Below are positions 7,597 through 15,214 of a stretch of 20,854 bases of DNA, piece after piece (positions within the stretch are counted from its first letter, which is position 1; the number at the start of each line of letters is the position of its first letter). Source of the stretch: JBFKPQ01 sp041628225 (GTDB lineage Bacteria; Actinomycetota; Acidimicrobiia; Spongiisociales; JAENVV01); contig JBFKPQ010000028.1 of the NCBI GenBank assembly GCA_041628225.1, positions 1-20,854 on the forward strand, given 5' to 3'. The position numbers and the translations under genes were made by a program. Below the pieces are notes generated by a model. The model worked only from the letters and a program-made list of their open reading frames with translations, ran no database searches and was not told the origin of the DNA.

Positions 7597-9501
7597 ATGA
7601 CCCTCCGTAGATCTCTTGCGGTCGCAGCCGCTCTTCTCGTCATCGTCCTGGCCGCTTTCGGCATCGACCGCGCGCGCACCGAAGGCGTGGCGATGCGGCA
7701 TGTCACCGTCGACGGAGCCGCGGTCGGCGGCGCCTCCGCAGCCGACATCGCCGAACGGATCCGAGCTCGCGAAGACGCGTTGCTCGCACTGCCGTCCGTG
7801 GTGTCGCTCGCAGACCGCGAGGTCGCCTTGGCGGCGGAGACGACCGGCTTCCGTCTCTCGGCGGAAGCGACGGCCACGGAAGCGCTCGAGGTGGGCAGAA
7901 ACGGCGGCATCGCCCGAGAGTTCGTGCAGTGGCTCGGATCGTTCTTCGGAGAGACGGCGCTCACGTCCACGCCGAGCGTGGACCCGGATCTCATGGATGC
8001 CGTCTTCGACGAATGGGACGCCGAGTTGGCGTCGGGTCCTGCTCCTGGTGTCCGGCTGGAGGGTCTGACCGCCATCCCGGTGTACGCCGAACCACATCCG
8101 GTTGTCGACCGTCCGGCGGCCGAGGTCGCCGTGCTGGAGCTCCTGTCGAGCACCGAGCGCGCCGCGACGGTCATCCCGACGACCGTGATGGTGCCGCCGA
8201 TGCCGGACGCCGAAGTCGATCGCGCCGTCGCCCTCGTCCGACAGCTCCTGGCCGAGCCGATCACGCTCAGTCGATCGCAGCCCGAAGCGTCGATCACGTT
8301 CGTCCCGACAGAACTCGCCGCCGCGCTGAGGTTCGAGGCCAGCGACACGACGATCGACGTCGGACTGGATCCGGCCTTCCTCGATCCACTGTTCGACCGG
8401 GTCCGCGACCAGTTCGCCGACACGTTCCAAGACGCCAGGTTCCGCATCGACGAGGAGTCGAACACGGTGGCGATCGAGCCGGGACGGCCCGGCGTCAAGG
8501 TCGACGTCGAAGCCGCAGCCGCCGAACTCCTCGCGGCCGCCAACGGCGACCGGATCGGCGATCTGCCCATCACCGACGGCGCGCCGCCCGATGTGACCGC
8601 CGAGTACCTCGAGAGCCTCGGCGTGGAACATCTCGTCAGCGAGTTCACGACATATCACGATTGCTGTCAGAACCGGGTCGTCAACATCCAACTCATGGCC
8701 GACACGGTCGACGGTCACCTGCTGCTCCCAGGCGAACAGTTCTCGATCAACGGGTTTGTCGGGGAACGGACGGCGGCCAAGGGGTATCTCCCGGCAGGAA
8801 CGATCGTCGACGGCGAGATCGTCGACACCATCGGTGGCGGCGTGAGCCAGTTCGCCACGACCATGTACAACGCCGTGTTCTGGGGAGGGTACGAGGACGT
8901 CGCCCATAAACCACACTCGATCTACTTCTCTCGCTACCCGGAGGGCATCGAGGCCACGGTCGACTTCCCACACGTCGATCTGGTGTTTCGGAACGATTCG
9001 GAACACGCCGTGCTCATCAACACGAAGTACACGTCCACCTCGATCACGGTCCAGCTCTATGGATCGAACGGGGGCCGGGTCGTGAGCGGCGACCAACGGG
9101 GCGGAACCACCCGATTGTCGATTCTCGCCGAAGGAGACCCGGCCGGGGCGCGCCGCGTGGCGGGATCGGTCTCCGATCGCCACTCGATCACGACGCCCGA
9201 GGTGGTGTACGAGGTCGACGACACCCTCGAGCCCGAGACCGAGCGCGTTGTGGCCGGCGGTCGTGACGGCTGGTCGGTGACCGTCGTCCGGACCATCACC
9301 GAGCCGGGAGGCACGGCCACGGAGGAGCGGTGGACGGTTCGGTACCGCTCGAGTCCGCGCATCATCGCCGTGCACTCCTGCGTGATTCCTCGAGGCGAAC
9401 CCGGCTACACGGGAGAGCCGTGCCCGACGACCACGACATCGATGATCCCGCCGTCGACCACCACTACGACGCCGTCGACGACGACAACGACGGTGCCGTG
9501 A
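7597..9501 (+). CDS. VanW-family cell-envelope protein
   Basis: The product is 634 aa. ATG 7597 starts an Arg-rich N-terminus and one membrane segment (about 7-23); the frame is open further upstream but without this signal. A long N-terminal part (about 30-340) resembles the repeated putative peptidoglycan-binding region seen before VanW domains. The VanW domain (about 353-480) shows YHDCCQNRVVNI with C356/C357, LLPGEQFSIN, a GYLPAG segment, GGGVSQFATTMYNAVFWGG and SRYPEG, its usual conserved blocks. Its biochemical role is unknown despite the vancomycin-resistance name. The protein ends in a Thr-rich tail of about 25 residues. It is probably an envelope protein facing the wall. TACACT (7577-7582) is a possible -10 box. 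It is divergent from the nuclease gene and converges on the Nfu-like gene 6 bp away. Confidence 0.9.
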   Translation: MTLRRSLAVAAALLVIVLAAFGIDRARTEGVAMRHVTVDGAAVGGASAADIAERIRAREDALLALPSVVSLADREVALAAETTGFRLSAEATATEALEVGRNGGIAREFVQWLGSFFGETALTSTPSVDPDLMDAVFDEWDAELASGPAPGVRLEGLTAIPVYAEPHPVVDRPAAEVAVLELLSSTERAATVIPTTVMVPPMPDAEVDRAVALVRQLLAEPITLSRSQPEASITFVPTELAAALRFEASDTTIDVGLDPAFLDPLFDRVRDQFADTFQDARFRIDEESNTVAIEPGRPGVKVDVEAAAAELLAAANGDRIGDLPITDGAPPDVTAEYLESLGVEHLVSEFTTYHDCCQNRVVNIQLMADTVDGHLLLPGEQFSINGFVGERTAAKGYLPAGTIVDGEIVDTIGGGVSQFATTMYNAVFWGGYEDVAHKPHSIYFSRYPEGIEATVDFPHVDLVFRNDSEHAVLINTKYTSTSITVQLYGSNGGRVVSGDQRGGTTRLSILAEGDPAGARRVAGSVSDRHSITTPEVVYEVDDTLEPETERVVAGGRDGWSVTVVRTITEPGGTATEERWTVRYRSSPRIIAVHSCVIPRGEPGYTGEPCPTTTTSMIPPSTTTTTPSTTTTTVP

Positions 9502-9507
9502 GTCTGC

Positions 9508-9819
9508 TCAGCGGGTTCGATTCTCCTCGTAGACGATGAAGAAGTTCTCGACGACCTGCCGTGCTTCGGACACCGTCGCGGCATCCCAAGCCTCGGTCCG
9601 CTTGACCGAGATGGCGTTCGAGTAGACGAACACATGGGCGATCGCTGGGTCGGTGGCGAAGAGCCGTTCGGCTAGTTCGGCCGGAAAGGTGGTGCCGGCG
9701 CGGGCCGCATCGGCGGATGCGTACGTCTCGCCGTCCTGGCCGGTGAGGCTCCGATCGGTATCGAACATCACGACATCGGCCACCACGACCGCATTGGTCA
9801 CCTTGATCGCCTGACCCAC
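9508..9819 (-). CDS. Stand-alone Nfu/NifU N-terminal-like protein
   Basis: The product is 103 aa. GTG 9819 is chosen because GAAGGAG stands about 5 nt upstream; the frame is open further upstream, but that reads across pyruvate kinase. The segment FPAELAERLFATDPAIAHVF, then SNAISVKRTEAW and a last helix ending NFF, follows the pattern of the Nfu N-terminal domain (PLA-x-RLF, V-x-x-VFF, DFITVTK, W, final helix). The C-terminal CxxC domain that carries the Fe-S cluster in Nfu is absent, and the protein has no Cys at all. It follows pyruvate kinase by 29 bp and is probably co-transcribed. The function is unknown: a regulatory or scaffold remnant is possible. The family call is by pattern only. 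Confidence 0.6.
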   Translation of the reverse strand: MGQAIKVTNAVVVADVVMFDTDRSLTGQDGETYASADAARAGTTFPAELAERLFATDPAIAHVFVYSNAISVKRTEAWDAATVSEARQVVENFFIVYEENRTR

Positions 9820-9848
9820 CGGGACTCCTTCCTCAACGCCGGCGCATG

Positions 9849-11276
9849 CTAGCTGCGCGGCAACGGGGCGCGATTCCGCTCGCCGATGATGTGCAGTTTC
9901 ATGAGATTCGTCGATGCCTGGATGTTGGGAGGGGTTCCCGCCACCATGACGAGCCCCTCGCCGACCTCGCACAGCCCGCTCTTCTCCAGGAACTTCTCGG
10001 CGGCGGCCAGCATGAGGTCGGTCGAATCGCGGCGCTCCTGCATCTGCGGGGTCACCCCCCAATACAGCGCCATCCGGCGGTACGTATCGGGTTCGGCCGT
10101 GAACGCGATGATGCTGGCAGGAGGTCGGTATTTCGAGAGGAGTCGCGCGGTGGCGCCAGATTCCGTGAAGGCGGCGATGGTCCCCAGATCGAGGTTCACC
10201 GCGGCTTCGACGGCGGCCTTGGCGGTGGCCGACGAAAACGTCCGGTGGCTCTCGAGGAAATCGACGCTGACCCGCACCCCCGCCGTTTCGACCTCCCGAC
10301 AGATCCGGTCCATGTACTCGACGGTCCGGGCGGGGTATTTACCGACGGCCGTCTCCCCGGACAACATGACGGCATCCGTACCCGACATCACTGCGTTCGC
10401 CACGTCGGTCACCTCGGCACGGGTAGGACGCGGCGAGCTCGTCATCGAGTCGAGCATCTCCGTGGCGGTGATCGACAGGACACCGGCTTCATTGGTTCGT
10501 TCGAGGATGTCCGCCTGTACGAGCGGGATCTTCTGGAGTGGCATCTGCACACCGAGGTCACCGCGGGCGACCATGGCGCCTTGCGCCGTGGCGAGGATCT
10601 CATCCAGATTGGCGTACGCCGAGGCGAGTTCGATCTTGGCGATGATCGGCGTGTTTTCGACCACGAGCGACCGCACCTCGTCGATGTCGTCGGCTCGCCT
10701 GACGAACGACGCCGCAACGAAATCGACACCGAGCTCCCGACCGAACTCCAGATCCGAGCGGTCTTTGTCCGTCACGGCCGGAACCCGGAGCATCGAGTCG
10801 GGAAAGGCAACACCCTTGTGGTCGGAGAGTTCGCCGCCGAGCATGACCCTGGCGCGCAACGAGTCGGTCTCCACCGCTTCCACCAGCAGCCGGATCAACC
10901 CGTCGTCGAGCAGGATCTCATGGCCATCATCGATGTCATCGAGCAGATACTCGTAGTCCACGGGGATGATCGCCGCGCTGCCTTCGATGCGATCTGGAAC
11001 CAGCGACACCACGGAGTCAGGAGCGAGCGTGATGGAACCGCCGGGGAACGTCCCCACCCGCAGCTTGGGTCCCTGGATGTCCTGGAGCAGCGCGACGGGT
11101 CGACCGTGCGCATCCGACGCGGCCCGCACCCATTCTGCGAACTGGCGATGCGTGTTGTGGGTGCCATGCGAAAAGTTGAGGCGGGCGACGTCGATGCCGG
11201 CCGCTACCAGCTTGTCGATGCCCTCGGCACTCGCCACGGCGGGACCGACCGTGGCAATGATCTTCGTTCGTCGCAT
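9849..11276 (-). CDS. pyk: Pyruvate kinase
   Basis: The product is 475 aa from ATG 11276, which has a TATCGT box 7 nt upstream. It converts phosphoenolpyruvate and ADP to pyruvate and ATP. Visible motifs are RRTKIIATVGP at the N-terminus, ARLNFSHG, LLQDIQGPKLRVG, the active-site strand AKIE with K214 and metal ligand E216, MVARGDLGV with metal ligand D240, TATEMLDSM (Glu where Gln is common) and the DAVMLSGETAVGKYP block. The C-terminal domain is complete, so length and order are normal. At the position of rabbit-muscle Glu117 it has K71, followed by V74 at the Thr120 position, the pair known from K+-independent enzymes. It heads a likely operon with the Nfu-like gene. Confidence 0.97.
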   Translation of the reverse strand: MRRTKIIATVGPAVASAEGIDKLVAAGIDVARLNFSHGTHNTHRQFAEWVRAASDAHGRPVALLQDIQGPKLRVGTFPGGSITLAPDSVVSLVPDRIEGSAAIIPVDYEYLLDDIDDGHEILLDDGLIRLLVEAVETDSLRARVMLGGELSDHKGVAFPDSMLRVPAVTDKDRSDLEFGRELGVDFVAASFVRRADDIDEVRSLVVENTPIIAKIELASAYANLDEILATAQGAMVARGDLGVQMPLQKIPLVQADILERTNEAGVLSITATEMLDSMTSSPRPTRAEVTDVANAVMSGTDAVMLSGETAVGKYPARTVEYMDRICREVETAGVRVSVDFLESHRTFSSATAKAAVEAAVNLDLGTIAAFTESGATARLLSKYRPPASIIAFTAEPDTYRRMALYWGVTPQMQERRDSTDLMLAAAEKFLEKSGLCEVGEGLVMVAGTPPNIQASTNLMKLHIIGERNRAPLPRS

Positions 11277-11283
11277 CGGCGCC

Positions 11284-11289
11284 ACGATA
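11284..11289 (-). promoter_or_regulatory. Leaderless -10 box TATCGT for pyk
   Basis: On the minus strand TATCGT ends 7 nt before ATG 11276, with no Shine-Dalgarno. It lies back to back with the plus-strand box at 11302. Confidence 0.55.
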
Positions 11290-11301
11290 CACCGCAACGG
11301 G

Positions 11302-11307
11302 TAAGGT
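11302..11307 (+). promoter_or_regulatory. Leaderless -10 box TAAGGT for the F420-type oxidoreductase
   Basis: TAAGGT ends 7 nt before ATG 11315, with no Shine-Dalgarno. Only 38 bp separate the two divergent start codons, so both promoters must overlap in their -35 regions. Confidence 0.55.
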
Positions 11308-11314
11308 CCCGGGC

Positions 11315-12286
11315 ATGCGATACGGAGCGTTCATTCCGCAAGGCTGGCGACTCGACCTCGTCGGCATCGATCCTGCCGACCATTGGTCGACGATGACGAG
11401 AGTCGCCCACGCCATCGAAGCAGCCGGCTTCGAGTCGGCGTGGGTGTACGACCACTTCCACACCGTTCCGGTTCCCACCCAAGAGGTGACCTACGAGGCG
11501 TGGACGCTCATGGCGGCACTGGCGGCCGTCACCGACACGGTTCGACTCGGGCAGATGTGCACCTGCAACTCCTATCGACCTCCGTCGTACCTGGCCAAGG
11601 TCGCCGCATCTATCGACGTCATCTCCGGCGGACGCCTCGAGATGGGCATCGGCGCCGGCTGGTACGAACACGAGTACCTGGGATACGGCTACGAATTCCC
11701 GAAGCCATCGATCCGCATCGGCATGCTCCGCGAAGGCGTCGAGATCATGCGGGCCATGTGGACCGAGGACGAAGTCACCTACGAGGGCAAGCACTACCGC
11801 CTGGATGGAGCGATCTGTCGACCGAAGCCCCTCCAGGATCCGTACGTGCCGCTGTGGATCGCCGGTGGTGGCGAACAGCTGACCCTGAACGTTGCCGCTA
11901 GGTACGCCGACTATACGAACTTCGGCGGTGACGTCGACTCGTTCGTGCACAAGTCCGAGGTCCTGGCGGGCCACTGCGCCGACGTCGGGCGGGATGTTGC
12001 CGAGATCACTCGATCGGCCAACTTCAACGTGATCTGCGCCTCGAGCGAGTCGGAAGTCGCCGATCGGTTGGCGTGGCTGGCCGACCTCTACCGACCTCTC
12101 GTGGGTGACGAGCGAGCGGACAACGTCGGGAATCTGTTCCTGTCGGGAACGCCTGAACAGTTGGTCGAAGCGCTCACCCCATGGCGTGACGCGGGGATGG
12201 CGTACGCCATCGTGTACTTCCCCGAAGCGGCCTACGACACCGCCGGCCTCGAGCTCTTCGCCCGCGAGGTGATGCCGGCCCTGTGA
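11315..12286 (+). CDS. Luciferase-like (LLM) F420-dependent oxidoreductase
   Basis: The product is 323 aa from ATG 11315 (leaderless). It shows the bacterial-luciferase TIM-barrel blocks: an N-terminal MRYGAFIPQG strand, AGFESAWVYDHF, LAAVTDTVRLGQMC, LAKVAASIDVISGGRLEMGIGAGWY, then a WTEDEVTYEGKHYRL insert and the PLWIAGGGE strand. The GRLEMGIGAGW block and the GGGE strand are typical of F420-using members of the family, which transfer hydride from F420H2. Use of F420 rather than FMN is inferred, supported by a cofC/fbiD-like gene 0.4 kb downstream. The substrate is unknown. It converges on the DUF427 gene with one base between them. Confidence 0.9.
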   Translation: MRYGAFIPQGWRLDLVGIDPADHWSTMTRVAHAIEAAGFESAWVYDHFHTVPVPTQEVTYEAWTLMAALAAVTDTVRLGQMCTCNSYRPPSYLAKVAASIDVISGGRLEMGIGAGWYEHEYLGYGYEFPKPSIRIGMLREGVEIMRAMWTEDEVTYEGKHYRLDGAICRPKPLQDPYVPLWIAGGGEQLTLNVAARYADYTNFGGDVDSFVHKSEVLAGHCADVGRDVAEITRSANFNVICASSESEVADRLAWLADLYRPLVGDERADNVGNLFLSGTPEQLVEALTPWRDAGMAYAIVYFPEAAYDTAGLELFAREVMPAL

Positions 12287-12287
12287 T

Positions 12288-12572
12288 TCAGTGCTGGACC
12301 GTGACGCCGCGCCAGAACGCCACATGGTCGGCGATGTGGGACGCGGCCTCTTTCGGCTCCGGGTACGTCCACGCGGCATCGGGGTTTTCCTCGCCCCCGG
12401 CACGAACGGTCAAGTAGGTGGCGGTGCCTTTCCAGTGGCACACCGACGACGAATCGGTCGGCACCAGGGATCCTTCCATCACCGAATCCATGGGGAAGTA
12501 GTGATTCCCTTCGACGATCACCGTGTCATCGCTCTCGGCGATCACCACGCCGTTCCACACCGCTTTTGGCAC
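12288..12572 (-). CDS. DUF427 small protein
   Basis: The product is 94 aa from GTG 12572, with AGAGGAG about 5 nt upstream deciding the start. The pattern fits DUF427: KAVWNGVVIAESDDTVIVEGNHYFP near the N-terminus, CHWKGTATYLTV in the middle and AAWTYPEPKEAASHIADHVAFW near the end. These small beta-barrel-like proteins are widespread in actinobacteria, and their biochemical role is not established. No signal peptide is present. It is a single-gene unit, convergent with the oxidoreductase. Confidence 0.9.
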   Translation of the reverse strand: MPKAVWNGVVIAESDDTVIVEGNHYFPMDSVMEGSLVPTDSSSVCHWKGTATYLTVRAGGEENPDAAWTYPEPKEAASHIADHVAFWRGVTVQH

Positions 12573-12630
12573 CTGGTCTCCTCTCGACTCCTCGTTGCCA
12601 ACGGCAGGTGGGGCTGCCCGTATTCCCCGC

Positions 12631-12636
12631 TACCGT
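12631..12636 (+). promoter_or_regulatory. Leaderless -10 box TACCGT for cofC
   Basis: TACCGT ends 6 nt before ATG 12643, and no Shine-Dalgarno is present. Confidence 0.5.
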
Positions 12637-12642
12637 TGCGCC

Positions 12643-13191
12643 ATGCTGCTGGTGGGTGTTCCGATTCGGTCGTTTGCGGGTGGGCTGACGCGCCTGGATC
12701 TGCCACGCGATGCGCGGGCGAGGGTCGCACGGGCGATGGCCGACCGTGCCGCCGAAGCGACCGCCGACGTCGGCGAGATGCTCGTCGTGTCGTCCGACGA
12801 GGCCGTCATCGGCTGGAGTCGAACACGGTGTCTATCGGTCGCGCCGGACCCGGGGTCGTTGGATGCATCGGCGGCCGTCATCGCCGCGCGGGCCGAGTCT
12901 CGACCGTGGATGGTGCTTCACGCCGACCTGCCGCTCCTGACCGCAGCCGATCTGCGGGCGGCCACCAAGCTCCTCGGAGAACGTGGTGCCGTCATCGCTC
13001 CCTCGTACGACGGAGGTACCACGCTGCTGGCAGGTGCCGCCCCGTTTCAACGGTTCGCGTACGGGCCCGGCAGCTTCGTCCGACACTTCGCCGCCTTGCC
13101 GCACGCCGGAGTCGTGATCAGGCGCGGCCTGGCCTTGGATGTCGACACCTTGGCTGACCTGCGGTCGCATGGATCTAGGCTTTCCGAATGA
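12643..13191 (+). CDS. CofC/FbiD-like guanylyltransferase of F420 biosynthesis
   Basis: The product is 182 aa from ATG 12643 (TACCGT 6 nt upstream), a little short for the family, which is usually about 200-220. CofC/FbiD links GTP to 2-phospholactate or, in actinobacteria, phosphoenolpyruvate, making the activated intermediate that FbiA joins to the deazaflavin. Visible blocks are HADLPLL (93-99), a GGTT loop (124-127) matching the family GGTN, GSFVRH (143-148) and LDVDTLADL (165-173). The N-terminal nucleotide loop is divergent, with GGLTRL where AKSRL is usual. It overlaps the PIG-L gene as ATGA, so the two are coupled. No fbiA or fbiB is in the window. Confidence 0.85.
   Translation: MLLVGVPIRSFAGGLTRLDLPRDARARVARAMADRAAEATADVGEMLVVSSDEAVIGWSRTRCLSVAPDPGSLDASAAVIAARAESRPWMVLHADLPLLTAADLRAATKLLGERGAVIAPSYDGGTTLLAGAAPFQRFAYGPGSFVRHFAALPHAGVVIRRGLALDVDTLADLRSHGSRLSE
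13176..13181 (+). promoter_or_regulatory. Possible internal leaderless -10 box TAGGCT
   Basis: TAGGCT lies at the end of cofC, 6 nt before ATG 13188. It could give the deacetylase its own leaderless transcript in addition to coupling with cofC. A chance match inside coding sequence is possible. Confidence 0.35.
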
Positions 13192-13946
13192 CCACCAACG
13201 TATACTCGGAGGCCCGTCCGGACGGTGATCCGCTTCCCGTTCCCCAAAGAGTGCTCACGATCGGGGCTCATCCAGACGACGCCGAGTTCGGGGCGGGAGG
13301 GACGCTGGCGGGCTGGTCGGAATCCGGGGCTCACATCACGATGCTCGTCGTGTCCGACGGCTCCAAAGGCACGTGGGATCCTTCGATTCCGCAAGAGGCG
13401 CTGGTCTCGATGCGTGCCGCCGAACAACGCGCCGCAGCCGACGCGCTCGGTGCCGCCGCGGTCGTGATGCTCGAACACACCGACGGCGAGCTGGAGAACA
13501 CCAGGGAACTCCGCAAGGAGCTGTGCTATTGGATTCGTGCGACCCGACCCGACGTGATGCTGTCGCACGATCCGTGGAAGCGGTACATGCTGCACCCCGA
13601 CCACCGCGCCACCGGGATAGCCGCCATCGACGCCGTCGTGGCGGCACGCGATCATCTGTTCTTTCCCGAACAGCTCACCGATTCGGTCTCGAAACACCGC
13701 CCCCAGGCCATCCTGTTGTGGGCCGCCGACGAGCCCGACCACTGGGTGGACATCTCGGCGACGTTCGACGCGAAGCTGGAAGCGCTCATGGCCCACTCCA
13801 GCCAGGGAACGACGACGATGGGCGACGCCCATGCCGGTATCGACCGTCGCACCGATTTCGAAGAGAGAATGCGAGCCTGGGCAGCCGGACAGGGCGCTCA
13901 GGTCGGCATCGGACTCGCCGAATCGTTCAAACGACTGACCCCGTAG
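13188..13946 (+). CDS. PIG-L/LmbE-family deacetylase
   Basis: The product is 252 aa; ATG 13188 overlaps the cofC stop as ATGA. The family zinc motif AHPDDAE is at 27-33 (H28, D30/D31) and the second ligand motif HPDHR at 136-140 (H136, H139). These enzymes remove acetyl groups from GlcNAc-type substrates; actinobacterial relatives include MshB and Mca of mycothiol metabolism. The length is shorter than MshB (about 300), and the exact substrate cannot be read. Residues 64-72 and 225-252 follow the LmbE pattern. Coupling to cofC is the only context. No signal peptide is seen, so it is cytoplasmic. Confidence 0.92.
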   Translation: MTTNVYSEARPDGDPLPVPQRVLTIGAHPDDAEFGAGGTLAGWSESGAHITMLVVSDGSKGTWDPSIPQEALVSMRAAEQRAAADALGAAAVVMLEHTDGELENTRELRKELCYWIRATRPDVMLSHDPWKRYMLHPDHRATGIAAIDAVVAARDHLFFPEQLTDSVSKHRPQAILLWAADEPDHWVDISATFDAKLEALMAHSSQGTTTMGDAHAGIDRRTDFEERMRAWAAGQGAQVGIGLAESFKRLTP

Positions 13947-13955
13947 GGCCGCCGA

Positions 13956-15140
13956 TCAGTAGATCGCTTCCGACGTCTCCTTGTCGAAGAAGTGCAGCTT
14001 CGTTGTGTCGACCACCAGCTTCGCCTGTGTTCCCTGCTGGGGAGCGAAGTCCGGATTGACGCGAGCGACGAACTTCGTGGAGTCCCCGAGGATCGTCTCG
14101 TCGGCGCCTTCGTCCTCGAGGAGTTCGCGGATGTCTGGCGTGACGACGGGAGCCATCGGCTTCGTGAAGTGCACGAAAGCCTCCGAGCCGAGCTGTTCGA
14201 CCAAATGAACGTCGGCAGTCATGCTGCGGTCGTCGCCACCGGAGGTAGCCGACGCAATCTCGAACGTCTCGGGGCGGATCCCGACCACGATCTCCTTGCC
14301 GGCGTAGTTCGCCAGCGAAGGTTTCGCCTTGAGCGCCGCGGCCGACACGGACAGGGTCTCTTCGCCGAACTTGACGTTCACGTGGTCGCCGTCGCCTTCG
14401 ATGCGGCCATACACGAAGTTCATCGAGGGGCTCCCGATGAACCCGGCGACGAACAGGTTGACGGGATGGTCGTACAGGGTTCGTGGCGTGTCGGCTTGTT
14501 GGAGCAGGCCCTTCCGCATCACCGCGACCCGGTCGCCCATCGTCATGGCCTCCACCTGGTCGTGCGTGACGTACACGGTCGTTGTCTTGAGGCGGGCGTG
14601 GAGCTGACCCAACTCGGAGCGCATCTGCACGCGGAGTTTGGCATCGAGGTTGGACAGTGGCTCGTCCATGAGGAAGGCGGCAGGTTCGCGCACGATGGCC
14701 CGACCCATCGCCACACGCTGCCGCTGACCACCGGACAGCGCCTTTGGCTTGCGCTGCAGGTACTCGCCGATCTCGAGGACGCGAGCGGCTTCGTCGACGC
14801 GGCGGGCGATCTCGTCTTTCGGCATCTTGCGGAGCTTCAGCCCGAACGCCATGTTGTCGAAGACCGTCATGTGCGGATAGAGGGCGTAGTTCTGGAACAC
14901 CATGGCGATGTTGCGGTCTTTGGGCGGAATGTCGTTGACGACTTGGTCACCGATCGAGATCGTGCCCTCGGTGATGTCCTCGAGGCCGGCGATCATGCGG
15001 AGCAGGGTCGATTTCCCGCAGCCCGACGGGCCGACGAGCACGACGAACTCGCCGTCCTGGATGTCGAGGTTGACGTCGGCGAGAGCGCGCGTACCACCTT
15101 GGTAGATCTTGCCTACGTCGTTCATGGAAATGCCGGCCAC
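13956..15140 (-). CDS. Sugar-type ABC transporter ATPase (UgpC/SugC/MsiK-like)
   Basis: The product is 394 aa. GTG 15140 is chosen because AGGAGG (minus strand, 15150-15145) stands 4 nt upstream; ATG 15125 is the alternative. The ATPase domain is complete: Walker A GPSGCGKS (37-44), Q83, signature LSGGQ (135-139), Walker B AFLMDEP (155-161) and switch H193. A C-terminal regulatory part (about 240-394) has the MOBE/TOBE pattern with GIRPETFE. This architecture is that of CUT1 carbohydrate importers. No permease or solute-binding gene lies within the window, so it may be a shared ATPase like Streptomyces MsiK. It converges on the PIG-L gene (9 bp) and is divergent from the SDR gene. Confidence 0.93.
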   Translation of the reverse strand: MAGISMNDVGKIYQGGTRALADVNLDIQDGEFVVLVGPSGCGKSTLLRMIAGLEDITEGTISIGDQVVNDIPPKDRNIAMVFQNYALYPHMTVFDNMAFGLKLRKMPKDEIARRVDEAARVLEIGEYLQRKPKALSGGQRQRVAMGRAIVREPAAFLMDEPLSNLDAKLRVQMRSELGQLHARLKTTTVYVTHDQVEAMTMGDRVAVMRKGLLQQADTPRTLYDHPVNLFVAGFIGSPSMNFVYGRIEGDGDHVNVKFGEETLSVSAAALKAKPSLANYAGKEIVVGIRPETFEIASATSGGDDRSMTADVHLVEQLGSEAFVHFTKPMAPVVTPDIRELLEDEGADETILGDSTKFVARVNPDFAPQQGTQAKLVVDTTKLHFFDKETSEAIY

Positions 15141-15214
15141 GATTCCTCCTACCGCACGAGTGGTCACAAATTACCATTGTTTCGGCGTGCTCGGCCAGTG
15201 AAGGAGAAAAAGAA

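Noticed and set aside
7299..9375. Long open frames on the strand opposite the VanW gene
   Set aside because: Antisense shadows of a strong coding frame in GC-rich DNA; the translations are Arg/Ser-rich with no domain pattern.
7597..9501. Vancomycin-resistance determinant
   Set aside because: VanW domains are common in envelope proteins of susceptible bacteria, and no vanHAX-type gene is nearby.
15170..15184. ACAA-N7-TTGT inverted repeat between the ABC ATPase and SDR genes as an operator
   Set aside because: Arms of only four bases in an AT-rich promoter region; not distinguishable from chance.
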